Shown: piece after piece, positions 35,110 through 47,100 of the stretch
Numbering within the stretch: the first letter of the stretch is position 1
Layout: every line of letters begins with the position of its first letter
NCBI GenBank assembly: GCA_000727475.1
Contig: KL647296.1
Coordinates: 2,152,388-2,216,387 of the forward strand
DNA length: 64,000 bases
Source of the DNA: Sarcocystis neurona
Taxonomy: Eukaryota > Apicomplexa > Conoidasida > Eucoccidiorida > Sarcocystidae
Reading direction: 5' to 3'
The notes under the pieces: model-generated
What the model was told of the DNA's origin: nothing
The model's input: the letters and a program-made list of their open reading frames with translations, nothing else
Database searches by the model: none
Position numbers and translations under genes: made by a program

Positions 35110-36582
35110 ATGGGCAAAAATAGAAAGAAAGTAGAAGTTCCTCTGCATGCGATACGTCTGTGCGCGTTCTTGATGCGGACCTCGCTCTGGAGTGGCGCGA
35201 TCTGCGCTCTCCTGCGGCGTGCACTAGTTTTCGAACTTCCACCTTCACTTTCGTCGCCGCTGCTGCTCCTCGTCCTACTTCTCCTCGCTCGTTGCTCCTG
35301 CTGCTTTTTCCGCTGCCTGCGTTCCTTTCTTCCGCTAACACGTCTGCTACTGTGTGGCTGCTGCTGCTGCCACTGCTGTTGCACAGCTGCTGCTCTTGTT
35401 GCACAGCTGCTGCTGCAGTGGCTGAGCTGTTGCGGTGGAGTCAGAAGCTCACGTGGGCCGCTACAGTTGGTGTACACTGCAGAAGCAGCGCTGCTACCGT
35501 CTTAGTGAGCAGGCAACACGTAATAATTCTACTGCTCCTACTTTCGGGGCGTGAAGTTTCGCTCCCGTTCCTGCTGCTGCAAGGAGGAACTGCGCTGGCA
35601 TCTCTGTTGCAGCTTTGCATCAGCATGTTATTTTTGGGAAGCCGCGCTGTTGCCGGGACGCAATAGGGCGCTTGGATTAGGTAGACACATGAACAAGACT
35701 CATTTGCAATGTTGATACACTCCACCGGGCTGCAGCGTCGGTGCGAATTGTCGTCAGAACGCCGTGTTGCTGCTCTGCCACTTGTGAAGAGACGCTTACT
35801 TGCTTCGCAAGTTGCTGCTGGTGCGCATGCTAGCTGTGGACGGTTCTACCAATAGTGAGCTGCCGCAACTCTGTCCTGCCGCTGGAACTGCCTAAAGAAC
35901 GGGACACCTACTGCGTTGCGATGGTTGCTGCCGCGGCCTGTCGCTCTTTCCACATCAAGCAACGTGCACTTTTGTCAGAACAACAACCAGCTGCTGCTGT
36001 TGTCGGTGTCCCGGTGAATTCGCGAGAAAGCGGCCGCTGCACGCCAGCCATGGGCGCTGCCTTGGCTGCTGCGCCTCTGTGCCAAAGAAGAGTGTTGCTA
36101 CTGGTCAGGAAAGCGTTGGTATAAAAACTAGAGCCAGGAGGCAGCCGCCGCTTCCCACGTCTGCCTACGCTACACGTGCTACTACTGGAGCCACAAGAAT
36201 CACGAACAGACAGTAGTTATTGCTGCGTTGGTTTTCTCCATAACACACCCGCTGTGCTATCGCAGCAGGAAGAACGTTCGCTGCATGACGCTCTACAGGG
36301 GAAAACTTCCAGCTGCTACTTCTTCCTGACGTGCTAGACAGATCCGTCCTGCTGCCGCCGCAAGTCTTGCGAGCACAAAACGGTGCCGTTGCAAGCGGAC
36401 ACTGGTTACTGCTACTCTGGCAGTTGCCAAGTGCGGAGAGTTGGTGTAGCTTTCTTAGAATTGTCTCTCTGAAACCAAACGTCAGCCAAGTGATGCAGTG
36501 CCCATGCATAGCAGGTGCGAAAACGACTGCAGCGGCGCATCAACTGGCGCACCAGCAGCACGAAGCATTGCAGAGCTGAGTG
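35110..36582 (+). CDS. Candidate multi-exon membrane protein (unknown; weak NSS-like segment)
   Basis: An ATG at 35110 in a good Kozak context (A at -3, G at +4) opens MGKNRKKVEVPLHAIRLCAF, followed by a hydrophobic Leu-rich segment. In another frame at 35536-35660 the sequence SGREVSLPFLLLQGGTALAS then LLQLCISMLFLG resembles the TM1/TM2 region of NSS proteins (NVWRFPYL....GGGAFL). Further ordinary-looking + frames lie at 35855-36119 (followed by GTATAA) and 36287-36582, where a frame with LLLLPDVLDRSVLLPPQ ends in a stop. Exon borders are not resolved; the span is a guess at the gene's extent. Confidence 0.3.
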
Positions 36583-37281
36583 AATCTGTGCGGAGGCAGC
36601 ACAGAAGTGGCAGGAGCAACGCAAACCCAAGAGCAGAAACAAACGCAACGCCTTTACAACAGCAACAGCCACATCCACAGATGCAGCGTCCGCTGCAGCT
36701 AACCAGCCATGGAATGATAGTGGTAAGAGAAGCAGGTCCAGTGTGCTCAAGCCTGTGACGTAGGGACGTATACACGTACATATAGACGCGCGTAAGGATA
36801 TACGCCGTACACGTATACGTATACACACACACACACACACACATTGTTGCTAGCTCTCCATATGGACGACATTCTTGGACTAGGATGAGAGACTGTTTTT
36901 ACTCGCTGCTCTGCTGGAGAAAACATGCCCCCGTATGCTACTAGCGCGTACGTTAAAGAGACACGTATAAGATTAAACGCGTGAACTTCACAGATAGAAC
37001 ACACTCGAAGAGTTCGCGCTCCCAAAACTCGATGGCATCTAGTAAGTAGCCGACATACAAATGAGTGCACGCATCGAGATATTGGGGTCAAGCACGTTTT
37101 ACTAACTACACACGGAAGAAGCACTGCTGTCCCTACATCCACTGATTTAGACATTTACATATATATGTGTATATACATGTGAAATAGGGGTACACACACC
37201 TGACTACAGAAGAGACACACCAAGGCTGTGGACAGCATACATGAATGCACGCGTCCGTTCTATCAGTACACAACATATTTC
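36583..37281. other. Convergent intergenic spacer
   Basis: It lies between the last + frame and the stop of a - strand gene. It contains (CA)n at about 36823-36843 and short (TA) runs, but no supported coding. It should hold two 3' UTRs. Confidence 0.5.
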
Positions 37282-38216
37282 TCAAAATATAGGCTGAAAC
37301 GCATCTCTATCAGGCGCGTCAAAAGGAATTAAATCCCTAAATACTTCAGCTAGCAACAGTGACTCCGGAAAACATGCGGGAGCAATGTTTTCTCCTTTCA
37401 TCAACTCCGGGTAGAAGCGCAGGCAGGTTGGAGGGCAGCTTAGTAGTTTGCAACGCAGTGCGTGTCCCTCGGTCCAGTGAAGCGCCTGGCAGTAACTGCT
37501 GCAGTAGCTCGCCACGTAGCAGCTGAAGCAATAGCATCAAAACGGGCAAAACTCGAACAGCAGCGGCAGCAGTAGCGATGCAGCCTCAGGGAACCAAAAA
37601 AATAAAAAGAATTTTCGTGGTCGCACCTCACCAGATCCGAAGCCCAACACACAACAGTAACTGTGGGAAAATGACACGACGGAGCAAACATGTCTAGGAG
37701 CTGCTGCTGCCGTAAGCGCAGCTCCGAGGTGCTCCGGGCACCTCGGAGCACGAGCGAAGCTCCAAAGGAAGCTTCCAAACTGAAGAACCACCGCGGCAGG
37801 ATCGCAGTCAACAATCGTCATAGCAGTCGAGATAAGGAGAGTCAGCGCACTACCCCCTCCCCTTGTGTGTTTACCCCGGCAGCAAAAGCAACAGCACAGT
37901 CTCGAGTGCCTTGCTAGGAGTAAAATTGTACTCACCCTTCGCAATATCGCGTCCTCGCTGTTGAACAGGTTGCCGCATTCTCTTCAGTTAGAAACAAATC
38001 AGCACCACACCCGGGGCGCCAACAAGGGAGGTGGCAGGGCAACGGACGCAGCTCCGCCGTAGATGGCCAACGGAAGGAGAAATCCTGTCGCCTCACGAGC
38101 CGGCCTCTGCACGCGAAAGCTTTTAAATAGTTTACAGGAATGGGCTCCCCGTCAAGTGTCTGTAAAAAGCAGGCACACGCTACGGCAAGGGCTAGAAGCG
38201 CCTGTATTTGCATCAT
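37282..38216 (-). CDS. Secreted Cys-rich protein, three exons, complete
   Basis: Exon 1 (38216-37936) starts ATGATG and encodes a clear signal peptide (MMQIQALLALAVACACF), followed by a Cys-containing stretch (CHLPCWRPGC). Its donor is a consensus GTGAGTAC. Exon 2 (37779-37632, acceptor TTCTTCAG, donor GTGAGG) reads LEASFGASLVLRGARS. Exon 3 (37485-37282, acceptor CTGCCAG) reads ALHWTEGHALRCKLL and ends RDAFQPIF, stop. The phases agree at both junctions and total 210 residues. About a dozen Cys follow the signal peptide; there is no transmembrane tail or obvious GPI signal. I do not recognise the family. A soluble secreted protein (secretory organelle, vacuole or cyst wall) is an inference from the signal peptide and Cys content. 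Unlike its neighbours it has essentially no homopolymer runs. Confidence 0.65.
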
Positions 38217-39174
38217 CGGTACGACCGGGTGAACATCACGTCACACAGACACGCCAGGCACACATGTGTGTGTGAAGAACGACGCTAGTGAGACTTGCCC
38301 AATGCCAACGTTCACCTTAGTGAAAGCACACAGGACCGAATCAGGCACCGCAGAATAATGCAGCAGAAATCCATACAAGCACCGAGCAGGCAGAAGCATG
38401 CATCTCACTGACACTGTAGCGTGTGTGCAAACATGTAGAAGTGACACCCACACGAAAAAGTGTACAGTCGGCGCATGCGAATAGGAAGATAAGGCAACGC
38501 AACAAGGCGGGTCCGCGCAGCTACGCCTGCAGCGCCCTAGAGTACTGGCGTGGATCGTGCAAGCATTCCTTACAGGAGCGGTGGAATGTCGAATCATCGT
38601 AGCTACCACATACAGTCAACCCAAGTGCTCATGGTTACCTAGTGTGGACTGAGGCTTGGGAGTAACACGCGTGCCAGTTATGCGTGCAGTGCTGCTCTAC
38701 ATGGACCCGACCGCGTACACATGAGCCCCAAAGCGGAACCCGCAAAGCAGGACCGCTGAATAGCGGCGGCAAAAACTTCTACCAAGCTTCTGAGCTGTAG
38801 CGTTCACACATGACGGTGCACACACCTGGACCCGACGAAACTGCCCACCGGGTATTGTATGAATTTTTTAAGGCGCGCTGCAAGCATGCGTGCCAGTTCT
38901 AATGTACACGCACAAGTCGTGCTCGCACATGCATCCGCAGGTGTGTAAAGAGGTGTGAGGGGCGGAGGTTTTAAGCAGCGAAAAGAAAAATGTAAGTCGA
39001 CCCCGAGGCACACACCCGTACGCCTACTCTCTTATATATATGAATACAACAGTAGACATGCGTGTACACTTGCAAGGGTAGGGACGCGCGTGTGTTTCTA
39101 CACGCGTCTATCTATCGTCCAGTGTTTGAGGAATGTGTAGGTGTGATACAGCGGCAAGTTTCGACTTCTCTCAC
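38217..39174. other. Spacer or intron between two - strand genes
   Basis: It probably contains the promoter and 5' UTR of the secreted-protein gene and the 3' end of the upstream gene. A 122-codon - frame (38609-38241) has a mixed composition without clear splice sites, and I could not assign it. Confidence 0.35.
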
Positions 39175-39606
39175 CGCTTGCAGCGCGTCACGGAGAGAGG
39201 CGGCTATTGCTGTAGCCTCGCCCCAGGTTTCCTGATTGCACAGAGTAGGGCGTTTCACTACTAAGGCGTTGAGCACGTATGTGTTCAGCGTGTGCAACAG
39301 CTCGTTTGCTGCACGGCGTGGCAACGGGGCGCCATCCAAACATGAGAGCAGGAGTAGGTCAATCAAAAAGAGCAGTATCTCCGTTACCAAAAACACATTC
39401 AGCTCCCTCGGCTTCTGCTGTGGGGGCCTTGATGGCCGCGCGGAAGGTTGCTGCTGCAGTGCCTCCCCCAGCTGCTGCCAAAGAGAAAGAGTGCTATCCG
39501 CTGCGCAGCCATCACGTATCAACTCAGTCAGCAGCGCTGCATGCAGAAGCAGCACCGACGCAGGAGTGTTTTTACCACCACATGAAGCAGCTTCGCCAAT
39601 GCGCAG
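39175..39606 (-). CDS. Exon of an unrecognised helix-rich protein
   Basis: The acceptor CGTTTAG precedes 39606, the donor GTGAGAG follows 39175, and the 144 codons are in phase 0 at both ends. The product reads LRIGEAASCGGKNTPASV, LLLHAALLTELIRDG, a Gln/Pro-rich bridge, ELNVFLVTEILLFLIDLLLL and RRAANELLHTLNTYVLNAL. It is alpha-helical with alternating hydrophobic residues and could be a HEAT/ARM-like or membrane-associated helical repeat. I cannot name the family. Composition is ordinary, unlike the shadow frames around it. Confidence 0.55.
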
Positions 39607-40268
39607 CTAAACGGTAGCACGGGCGACAAAGGTCGACAGTATCCCGGCAGCGGCAACAAAGGACGCGCACCCGACGCATTCTGTATGCACGTGTGCAGCT
39701 ACGTGTGTGGGCATTGATCTTCCGAAAGGCACGTCGACATTCAGTCATGTCCAAACGCTGTTGCTACCTGTTGTGTATAAGTATACGCATGTATATAATC
39801 ATTCAGGTAGCTAGATGTGTAAATGCCGATTCAGGTACAACCTGATATGCGTGTACGTAACTGCCTGCGCTGTTGAACACACGGGGGCGGAGGGACATGC
39901 AGACCTGAACAAACGTGTCCGAATTCGCAGGTGCTCCTTCGTGTGCACGGATACTCGGGCGTCCAGCGTAGGAGAATATGTACAGGCGGACACGCGTGTG
40001 TAACACGGACGACCATATGTATGTACACACGAAATTTGATACACCTTCCTATTCATGCAGCCCCACATGCACACCAGCGTGGTGTACGTAGGTATCTTTG
40101 TAGTCACCTATATTTCGTTTCACCCTCTCTGTGTGTAAACATATATATATATATATATACATATGTATACGTATATCAACACATATGCAGGTATGGCCGA
40201 CAGGCGTGCACGCGTTTACACATACGTGCACATTCGAATATACGGAGAAAACACGTTTCTTCACTTAC

Positions 40269-40396
40269 TTCCCGAACGAGCCCCGTACAAAATATTGGTT
40301 AGCAACTTGAGAAAAGAACCTACGCAGGAGACTGCTGCAGGGGAGTCTGGCACCTGCCCGCAACAACGACAACAGACACCGGAATGCCGATGTAGT
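40269..40396 (-). CDS. Candidate exon of the helix-rich - strand gene
   Basis: The frame reads CLLSLLRAGARLPCSSLL then RRFFSQVANQYFVRGSFG and runs into a strong donor, GGAA|GTAAGTG. The acceptor (ATTGTCAAG, before 40396) is plausible. The composition is ordinary. Phase with neighbouring exons is not resolved. Confidence 0.45.
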
Positions 40397-40647
40397 CTTG
40401 ACAATACACAAGATTACAGACCCATCTTCCAACGTTGCCCCTTCCGACTTGATACGCACGAGGTCACTAGGAGCAAACTCTCAAGCGTTGCAATACGAAA
40501 GCGAAAGTACAGCGGACACAGGACTCTCACAACCAAAAGGCGCCCGATTTGAACGCCTGACGCTGTGTTAGCTCACCTCTAGCCAGCTGTCTACAAGTTC
40601 GGATATTCCGCGCGTACGTAATTCTGACTCTGGATGTGGCTATTTAC

Positions 40648-40738
40648 AGAACGCCGGACTGCACTGACACGTGCCACGTAGGCCTCCGCTGTCGCGTGTA
40701 GGCCCCACATAAATACATAGGATGTGTCTGCAACTGTG
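40648..40738 (-). CDS. Candidate exon of the helix-rich - strand gene
   Basis: A strong acceptor (TTTTCCCCCCAG) lies before 40738 and a donor (GTAAATAG) after 40648. The best frame reads TVADTSYVFMWGLHATAEAY then VARVSAVRRS. Its phase does not match the preceding exon directly, so a small exon in 40880-41000 may intervene. Confidence 0.45.
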
Positions 40739-41414
40739 CTGGGGGGAAAAGAATGCGTTGAGCTACATGCTGAACATCCTGCACATTCACTTGTACAAAC
40801 GCACGTGTACGAATGTATATATCTGAGAAGGAAAATCAAGCACACACGCATACTGACAGAGATATGGACGTAATCACAAACAGAGCTAACCCCAACAATA
40901 GTGCAATGTGGGGCGCAGGAAAGCCGCGGACAGCGTTGTGCTTCACAGTGTTCCTTCAACAAGAACTGCGGTCGGCTACCTCGCAATGGCCGGACCAGGT
41001 TACCTATATACATATATATATATATATATATATGTACTTCATACATGTGTGTTTATGTACCTGTAGTACCTGTACAGATCCGTAGACACCAGCACACACA
41101 CGAGAGTCAATGCAGCTACCCGTGGAGGCACAGCGTACGCCTTCCAGGTGACAATTACATCTACATATATATCTAAATATTTATATTTCACTCCCGCGCA
41201 CGTGTGTGCTCGTACGCACGTAGACACAGGCATACACATAAATTTCAATACGGCAACTGACCGTGCACGCACAGCATACACCTTTCACCTACAAGTCTAG
41301 ATACGTGATACCGTAGATTTCTTGTGGATGTGTGGGGACGCCTTGGTAGTTGTCGACGTCAGCACCGACATGAGCGGACAGACGCACAAATGGACATATA
41401 ACACAAGGTATTAC

Positions 41415-41989
41415 TTGGTGCCGATTGTTTTCTCTCTGCGTAAATTCGGCTGCTGCAGTGTCACCGATTACTTCGTGGTTGGCAAGCATAAGGAAAAAGC
41501 CATGTGTGAAGGGGGCAGCGAACAGCCTGCTGCAGAGTTCTTCTTTTGTGCGAGAAGAGGAGGTGCTTTTTATCTCCATGACAAAGGGCCACAATAGAGA
41601 TATGGCGTTGAAATTGTAGCAAAGTGCACGACAGGTGATCCTGCTTTGCAAGCTGATACCCAGTTGCTTGCGGGCTACCGCCGCCCAGGACATTCTGTTG
41701 TAGCTGGTGCTATCCCTCAGGTGGGAGCTGCTGTCACTGTCAGGGCCGTCCGTGACGCTACGCGAAGTTGTGCTGCTCTGTTGCGGCTTGCCGCTGCCGC
41801 TTTTGTCCTTGGGCGTATAGCTGCCGCGGCGCAGGAAGCGTATCTCCTCTCTCAGGGTTAGCAAATGAGGCTTCCCGGTGCTGTCGCTGCCGAAAAAAAG
41901 AGAACTGTCAATGCGGTAGGCAAAGTAAAGGAGTGCGTTTAACCGAAACAGCAGACGATGCACGCCAGGCACTCGAGTTTCCAGAAGGC
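41415..41989 (-). CDS. Exon of the helix-rich - strand gene
   Basis: The acceptor GTTGCTGTGCAG lies just before 41989, with CTG repeat upstream on the coding strand. The donor CACCAA|GTAATACC follows 41415. The 575-nt exon encodes LLETRVPGVHRLLFRLNALL, FAYRIDSSLFFG, a Ser/Lys/Pro linker, and a second helical block (SRITCRALCYNFNAISLLW, EELCSRLFAAPFTHGFFLML). It enters with two bases, matching the exon ending at 43147. No family is recognised, but the sequence is clearly protein-like, with no homopolymers beyond short Ser runs. Confidence 0.6.
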
Positions 41990-42639
41990 CTGCACAGCAA
42001 CAGCAGCAGCAGCGACCCACGGAGATTCACACATATCTACATGTATGTACAGGCGTATACGGACAGGTATACCCTCAGAGTTCTATACAGAGACCTATAC
42101 TCCCTCTCTCTCTTCATAGATATATTCACATATATATATATATATATGCATACATATATAGATGTATGCATATGCATACACGTGTAGCTACACTTCTGTA
42201 TAGATCAACGCACGTGTACGTACCTCCAGTGGAAGATATTGCTGCCCACACGACAGTGTTCCAGCACCTCTTAAGAGAAAAAGTACAGCACGTACTTGCG
42301 TGACAACTCGCTGAATGCTCCACTTCCCCTGTTATACTTCCTCTGGGTAGTGTCCGCACCCTCCTGTGCACCTGTAGTACTTGTAAGCAGACAGCGACGT
42401 TACCACGTGTCGCACAGACTCACCCACAACAAGACCTCTGCCTTCTATCCACGTTAACATAGTGGTAGACAGCAACTACCCCTGCACAGGTAAGTGGCGG
42501 TGCACGCGTCCCTGGGGGAGATACACAAGGCAGGCTGTAACGCTTCTGGTAGGTGGACGCGTACGGGCGCACGACGAGGGGACAGGTTGTACGGAGGATA
42601 TCTACAGCCATCCCCACAAGAGCTGCACCTACCTTTAAA

Positions 42640-43064
42640 TGCATATATTTACTTAGATTACACACACGCACAGTATACATATACAGTATTACTAGTACTG
42701 CTATTACTTCTACTATTACTACTACCGTTACCACTATTACTACTATTGCTGTTAAGACCACCATAGCTGCTAGTGCTCAGATTATTACCGATGTCACCAC
42801 TTCTGCTAAGGATAATGATTCCAACACTACTACTTCTGATATGGCTGGTACTACTACCATTAGTGCCACCATTAGATTCAATACTAGCACATCTAGTGAG
42901 ACAACAATGTCAACTACTAGTGTACCAGTAGTACTATTTGTGCTACCAGTGGATACTCGCACAACGCTCACTACTGCGCTTCATGCGTCTATTAGTGCCA
43001 CTACTATTACCACGGCTCCTATTACTGCCACTACTTCTGCAACCACACACAACCACTCGTGTGG

Positions 43065-43095
<31 letters not shown>

Positions 43096-43116
43096 AGCTA
43101 CTATTGCTACGAGTAA
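42640..43116 (+). repeat. Degenerate ACT/ATT triplet island, Thr-rich in one frame
   Basis: About 450 bp of imperfect ACT, ATT, ACC and GCT triplets end in a pure (CTA)n run. One + frame (42553-43116, 187 codons) is Thr/Ser/Ile-rich and ends in a Tyr run. It lies inside an intron of the - strand gene. The strand, start and splice context do not support a real + gene, and a decayed triplet array is the simpler reading. Confidence 0.6.
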
Positions 43117-43146
43117 ATTTCCATTTTGTAGAGGTGGTGGAGGCAC

Positions 43147-43456
43147 CTGTGAGCAGGTAGTTGGAGAGACGATGCATGCGGGGCAAGACAGCGGCAAAAT
43201 AACTCCAGTTGTTCAGCGTCTGCTCGTCAGGATCCCAGAGACAGGGAAGCGGAAGGAGCTGTTGCTCAAGTAGAGGCGAAAATAGGGTCACGCGCTGTAA
43301 CAACAGCGGCACCCAAATACACTGCAGCAGCTCTGCCCAGAAAACGCCTTCGTGCAAACGTGGCAGCAGCTCCTGTCCAGATCGAAGAAGAACTTTGCGG
43401 AGGGCCCGCGGGCACGGAGCTTCAAGAATCTTCGCAAGCAGCGACGTTGCTGGTAG
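43147..43456 (-). CDS. Exon of the helix-rich - strand gene
   Basis: After GCGTTCAG the frame reads LPATSLLAKILEAPCPRALR, GQELLPRLHEGVFWAELLQC and WDPDEQTLNNWSYFAAVL, and ends RLSNYLLT before the donor CTCACAG|GTGCCTCC. The 310-nt exon leaves one base, which fits the exon starting at 41989 (joined ...YLLT-G-LLETRV). Amphipathic helices suggest a scaffold or helical-repeat protein; function unknown. The initiator Met must lie further upstream (43460-44180), where I see only fragments. Confidence 0.55.
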
Positions 43457-44179
43457 CTGAACGCATACGAACGCATAACGGGAGGACGCGGCCGCACCAA
43501 AAATAGCAGAGACACGCCCGAAATTACTGCATATGCGTATGTGTGTGTGTATATATATATATTATGTGTGTATATATATATTATGTGTGTATATATATAT
43601 ATATATATGTATACCGACTATAACAGCACACATTGTATTTATATATATATATTTATGCGAACATATGTTTGTGGATACACTGAAGGCATACATACTTTTG
43701 TACATCTCTTTCTACCTTAACACAGTATATACACACCAACGCATGGGAACGGGTGACTCTTTGCATACACCGGCGTCCGACGAAGAAGCAACAGGGAGAG
43801 ATGCGCACAAGTGCAACAATCAGGTAGTCCTGTCGTGAGCAAATGTCAGACGTGGCAAGATATAGTGCATGTGGCTCCTTTTTACGCTCGCGGCATACAT
43901 TGTCAAGCGCTGCAGCACACACCGAAAATGTAATACACTCATACAGGCACGTAGACAGATCGCTTGCAGCCTACATATGCGTGTATCTGCAAATGTGTAT
44001 TTCCTGCACGTAAGCGGATACGCGCACGCGTAAGCTGCACACAGGTATACACGGAAACAGACAACTACGACTGTAACTCCTCACAGTGAAGTGAAATTAA
44101 CGCAGACACAAGCACTGCACCGCATTCTACGTAAAGGAATACTCAAGTCGTAAAAGTGCAACACGCAGCACGTGAATAC
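43457..44179. other. Spacer or intron with (TA)/(TGTG) repeats
   Basis: TATTATGTGTGTATATATA-type units occupy 43546-43612. A possible small - exon reads DYLIVALVRISPCCFFVGRR between ACGACAG and GTGTATG (about 43765-43830), but its phase does not fit the next exon. Confidence 0.35.
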
Positions 44180-47100
44180 TTAAGTATCGATGTGGAAGTG
44201 TCTGCACAGGGAGGAAAGGATAAGGAAATTCCGCAGACGTAAGGCTTGTTTCGACCTCGCCTTTGACCCTGTGCCTACTTCCCGCACCGTTCTTCTCCAC
44301 GATGGTCCTAAGTGGAGTGAAAGATCCTGGAGAAGCTGCCGGAGCAGGTGCAGACGACTTATGTCTTCTTCTTCTTCTGCAGCCGAAAGCGAGTAGCCAG
44401 CGCACGACAACTTAATTCTTGTTAACGCGATAGACTTCCGGGAGCCGCAGAAGGGGAGAGCAGGCGCATCCGCAGCCGGTGGAGGGGCCCTGGAGCGAAG
44501 CAGTCCCAAATGCGCTGCAGCTTCAGCTTCTTCGAGCGTCATTTCTTCCGGTTGACGCGGCGCTACGTGCCCAGGCATTCCAGGGCCTGTCGCAGCACCT
44601 GCAGTAGCACTTCTATCTGTTGGAGTGCTTTTTCTGTATGGTGCAGCAGCGCTACCCACACCGGGACTCGCCACGGCGTGAGCCGCTGCAAACGCAGCAG
44701 CAGCGGGAGACGCAGTGGAAGTAGCGAGACCTGTAGACGCAGGAAGAAGAGAGGTAGCAGCAGAAAGCGCAGAACGTGCCGAAGACGCAACAGGAGGAGA
44801 CGCAACGGCAGACGCAGCGTACTCACCAGAAAACTCAGAGGGACCAGCTTGCGCAGTCTCTGCAGCCAAGCCGTCCACTGCAATAGGCAAAACTAGACTA
44901 GAGCGGACGCTGCCTGCTGCCAGCTTTGCTTGCCATCCGACCTTGCTGGCTAGGTGAGCTCGCACCCAAGGTTTCGAGCGGAACGGTGCTGCTTGAGGTG
45001 CAGCTGCTGCTGCTGTTGATGCAGGAGAGTCAGGTGAACGTGCAGGAGATCGGGTTGAAAGTGCTACTACGTTGTACTGGGCAGCTGCATTGTTAGGAAG
45101 GGCTTCGTCCCTCTCTTCCTCCTGCTCTGATGCTGTATGTTCTCTCCGTGGCTCTTCGGTTTCTTCATCATTTCCACTTCCCCCCGTCTCTTCTCTCTGT
45201 CCTTCCTCACGTTTTTCTTCTTCTGCTTCTACTCCAGTCTCCTCAGCGTTTGGACACGCATGACTTCCTGCCTTTTCCCCTGAGGATGGCTCTGAAGCAT
45301 GCACGTAAATTTTAGGTATTGCTGCTGCTGGCGGTGCTGCGGTTCCCGGTCCTCGGACAGCCACGGTCGTGGACGCCTTGGTTCTGCCGCTTGTAGAAAC
45401 AGCAGCTCCCGCAGTTGTTCCTCCAGACGCAGTCCACAGAGCAGGAGTCGTAATAGGGCTGCTGCTGTGGAGTGCGCGTTTTCTGAATGTTGGTAACTCG
45501 GCAGAAAGAACAAGTTCTGTTGCGGCTGTGTCTGCTGCTTCTCTAGTTGCAGAGACACACTCGATAGTACCAGTCGTTGCTGCGACAGCGCACCTGTAAA
45601 ATGAACAAGAAACCTCCTCGTCCGCTGTTTTGATTGTTGCTGCTGTTTCTTCAGTCGCTACTGCTCCTGCTGGTACTCGAGCCGCTCTTCTTGCCGACGC
45701 GAATACGCGCGGCAAACTGCCATGGCTTTCTGTAGAGCGGAAGGTAGCGCTAACTACAGGAGCAGCTTCGGCTGCTGGTGCAGCTCCCGCACATGTTAGC
45801 GATGCTGCTGCTGTTTTTGTCGCCGTTGGTCCTTCTGTACTGGGGAGAGCGAGAATCTGTATCCGTTCGCATCCAAACAAAAAGTCGTGCAGGTTATCCT
45901 TTGTCGACACTTTCCCTCCAGTCGACAGTGCTCCGGCTGCAGCGCTTCTGGTTATCGATGCCTGCCTAGCCTCTTCGGGATTGTTTTCTAGCAGCCCAGT
46001 CGTTGTTCCAGCTGCAGGCGTTCTGTCGGCGTCTGCTGCTGCTTCTGCCGCTTCGCTGAGGCTGCGTGGCCCTGCCCGTGCAGCAGGTCGCGTCGGCTCT
46101 GCGCTCGTGCTTCTTGACGCCATCCGCGGCAGGGAAGCAGCAGCGGGCTGAGTTGCTACTGCTGCTCCTCTGCAACAGAGAGGCGGACACGCGGCCGCTG
46201 CTGCGGCTGCTGCTAGGCGTTGTTTCGACGTTCGGAAGGCAGTAGAGCTTTCTGAAGACAAGAACCCAGGTGCGCCGGAACCCTCGGCCGCTGAGGTGGT
46301 CTCTGCTGCCCCTGTTTCTGTGTTTTTGAGCCTGTGCCGCGACTTGCAGCACCGTGAAAGCCTCCAGCAGTGCGTCGAGGGAATGCCTTGGCTGCACGGC
46401 TGTTCCTCTTCTGGCTCTTCGGTTTTTTCTGAGGATGCTGCGGGCCGCTGAACTGTAGACGACGCAGCTGCTGGTGCTGCGGCACCAGAACCGGACGCCT
46501 CTGGCGTACCTGGTGCTGCTGCTGAATCCAGTTGTGCTGCAGGTGCCGTGTCTTCTTGTGGAACTCGTCCAGGAGAAACAGAGGACGGCGACCTTGAGGC
46601 GGCCGTCGCTACTGCTAAAGGTGACAGCGAACGCTTGACAGGGTCTACGTACATTTCCTGTTTCCCCTCACTTTTTCCGGCAGCTATAAAGGCGTCTAAG
46701 GCTTTTGCTAGCGGTGACGGAGCCGCTGGTGGGGACGATGTATGCGCAGCTAAATTTCCATACGCGACGTCTGCAGGTGCTGTTGCCGTTGCTGGCGAGA
46801 CCGCTGCTGGGGAAGGCGTCCGAGATGCGGGTGAGTCTCCTGGTGGCACCGCACGAATTGCTGCTGCTCTCGCGTCCGCTGCGTCTGCGTCTGCATCTCC
46901 TTGTGCTGCTGTCCCCTGGAAGTCTGTATCTGCTGCAGCATCTTCAGTAAAGCCGTGCCGTTTGGCTGCGGCGTATACTGCTGCGGCAGCTTGTGCCCTT
47001 TCTGCCGCTCCTGTGCTTGTCGCTTCTGTTCCCCTACCTGGAACCAGCGAAGGGGAACGCGACAGCACTGCGGGATGGAGAGTTCCCACCTTCGGCGCCG

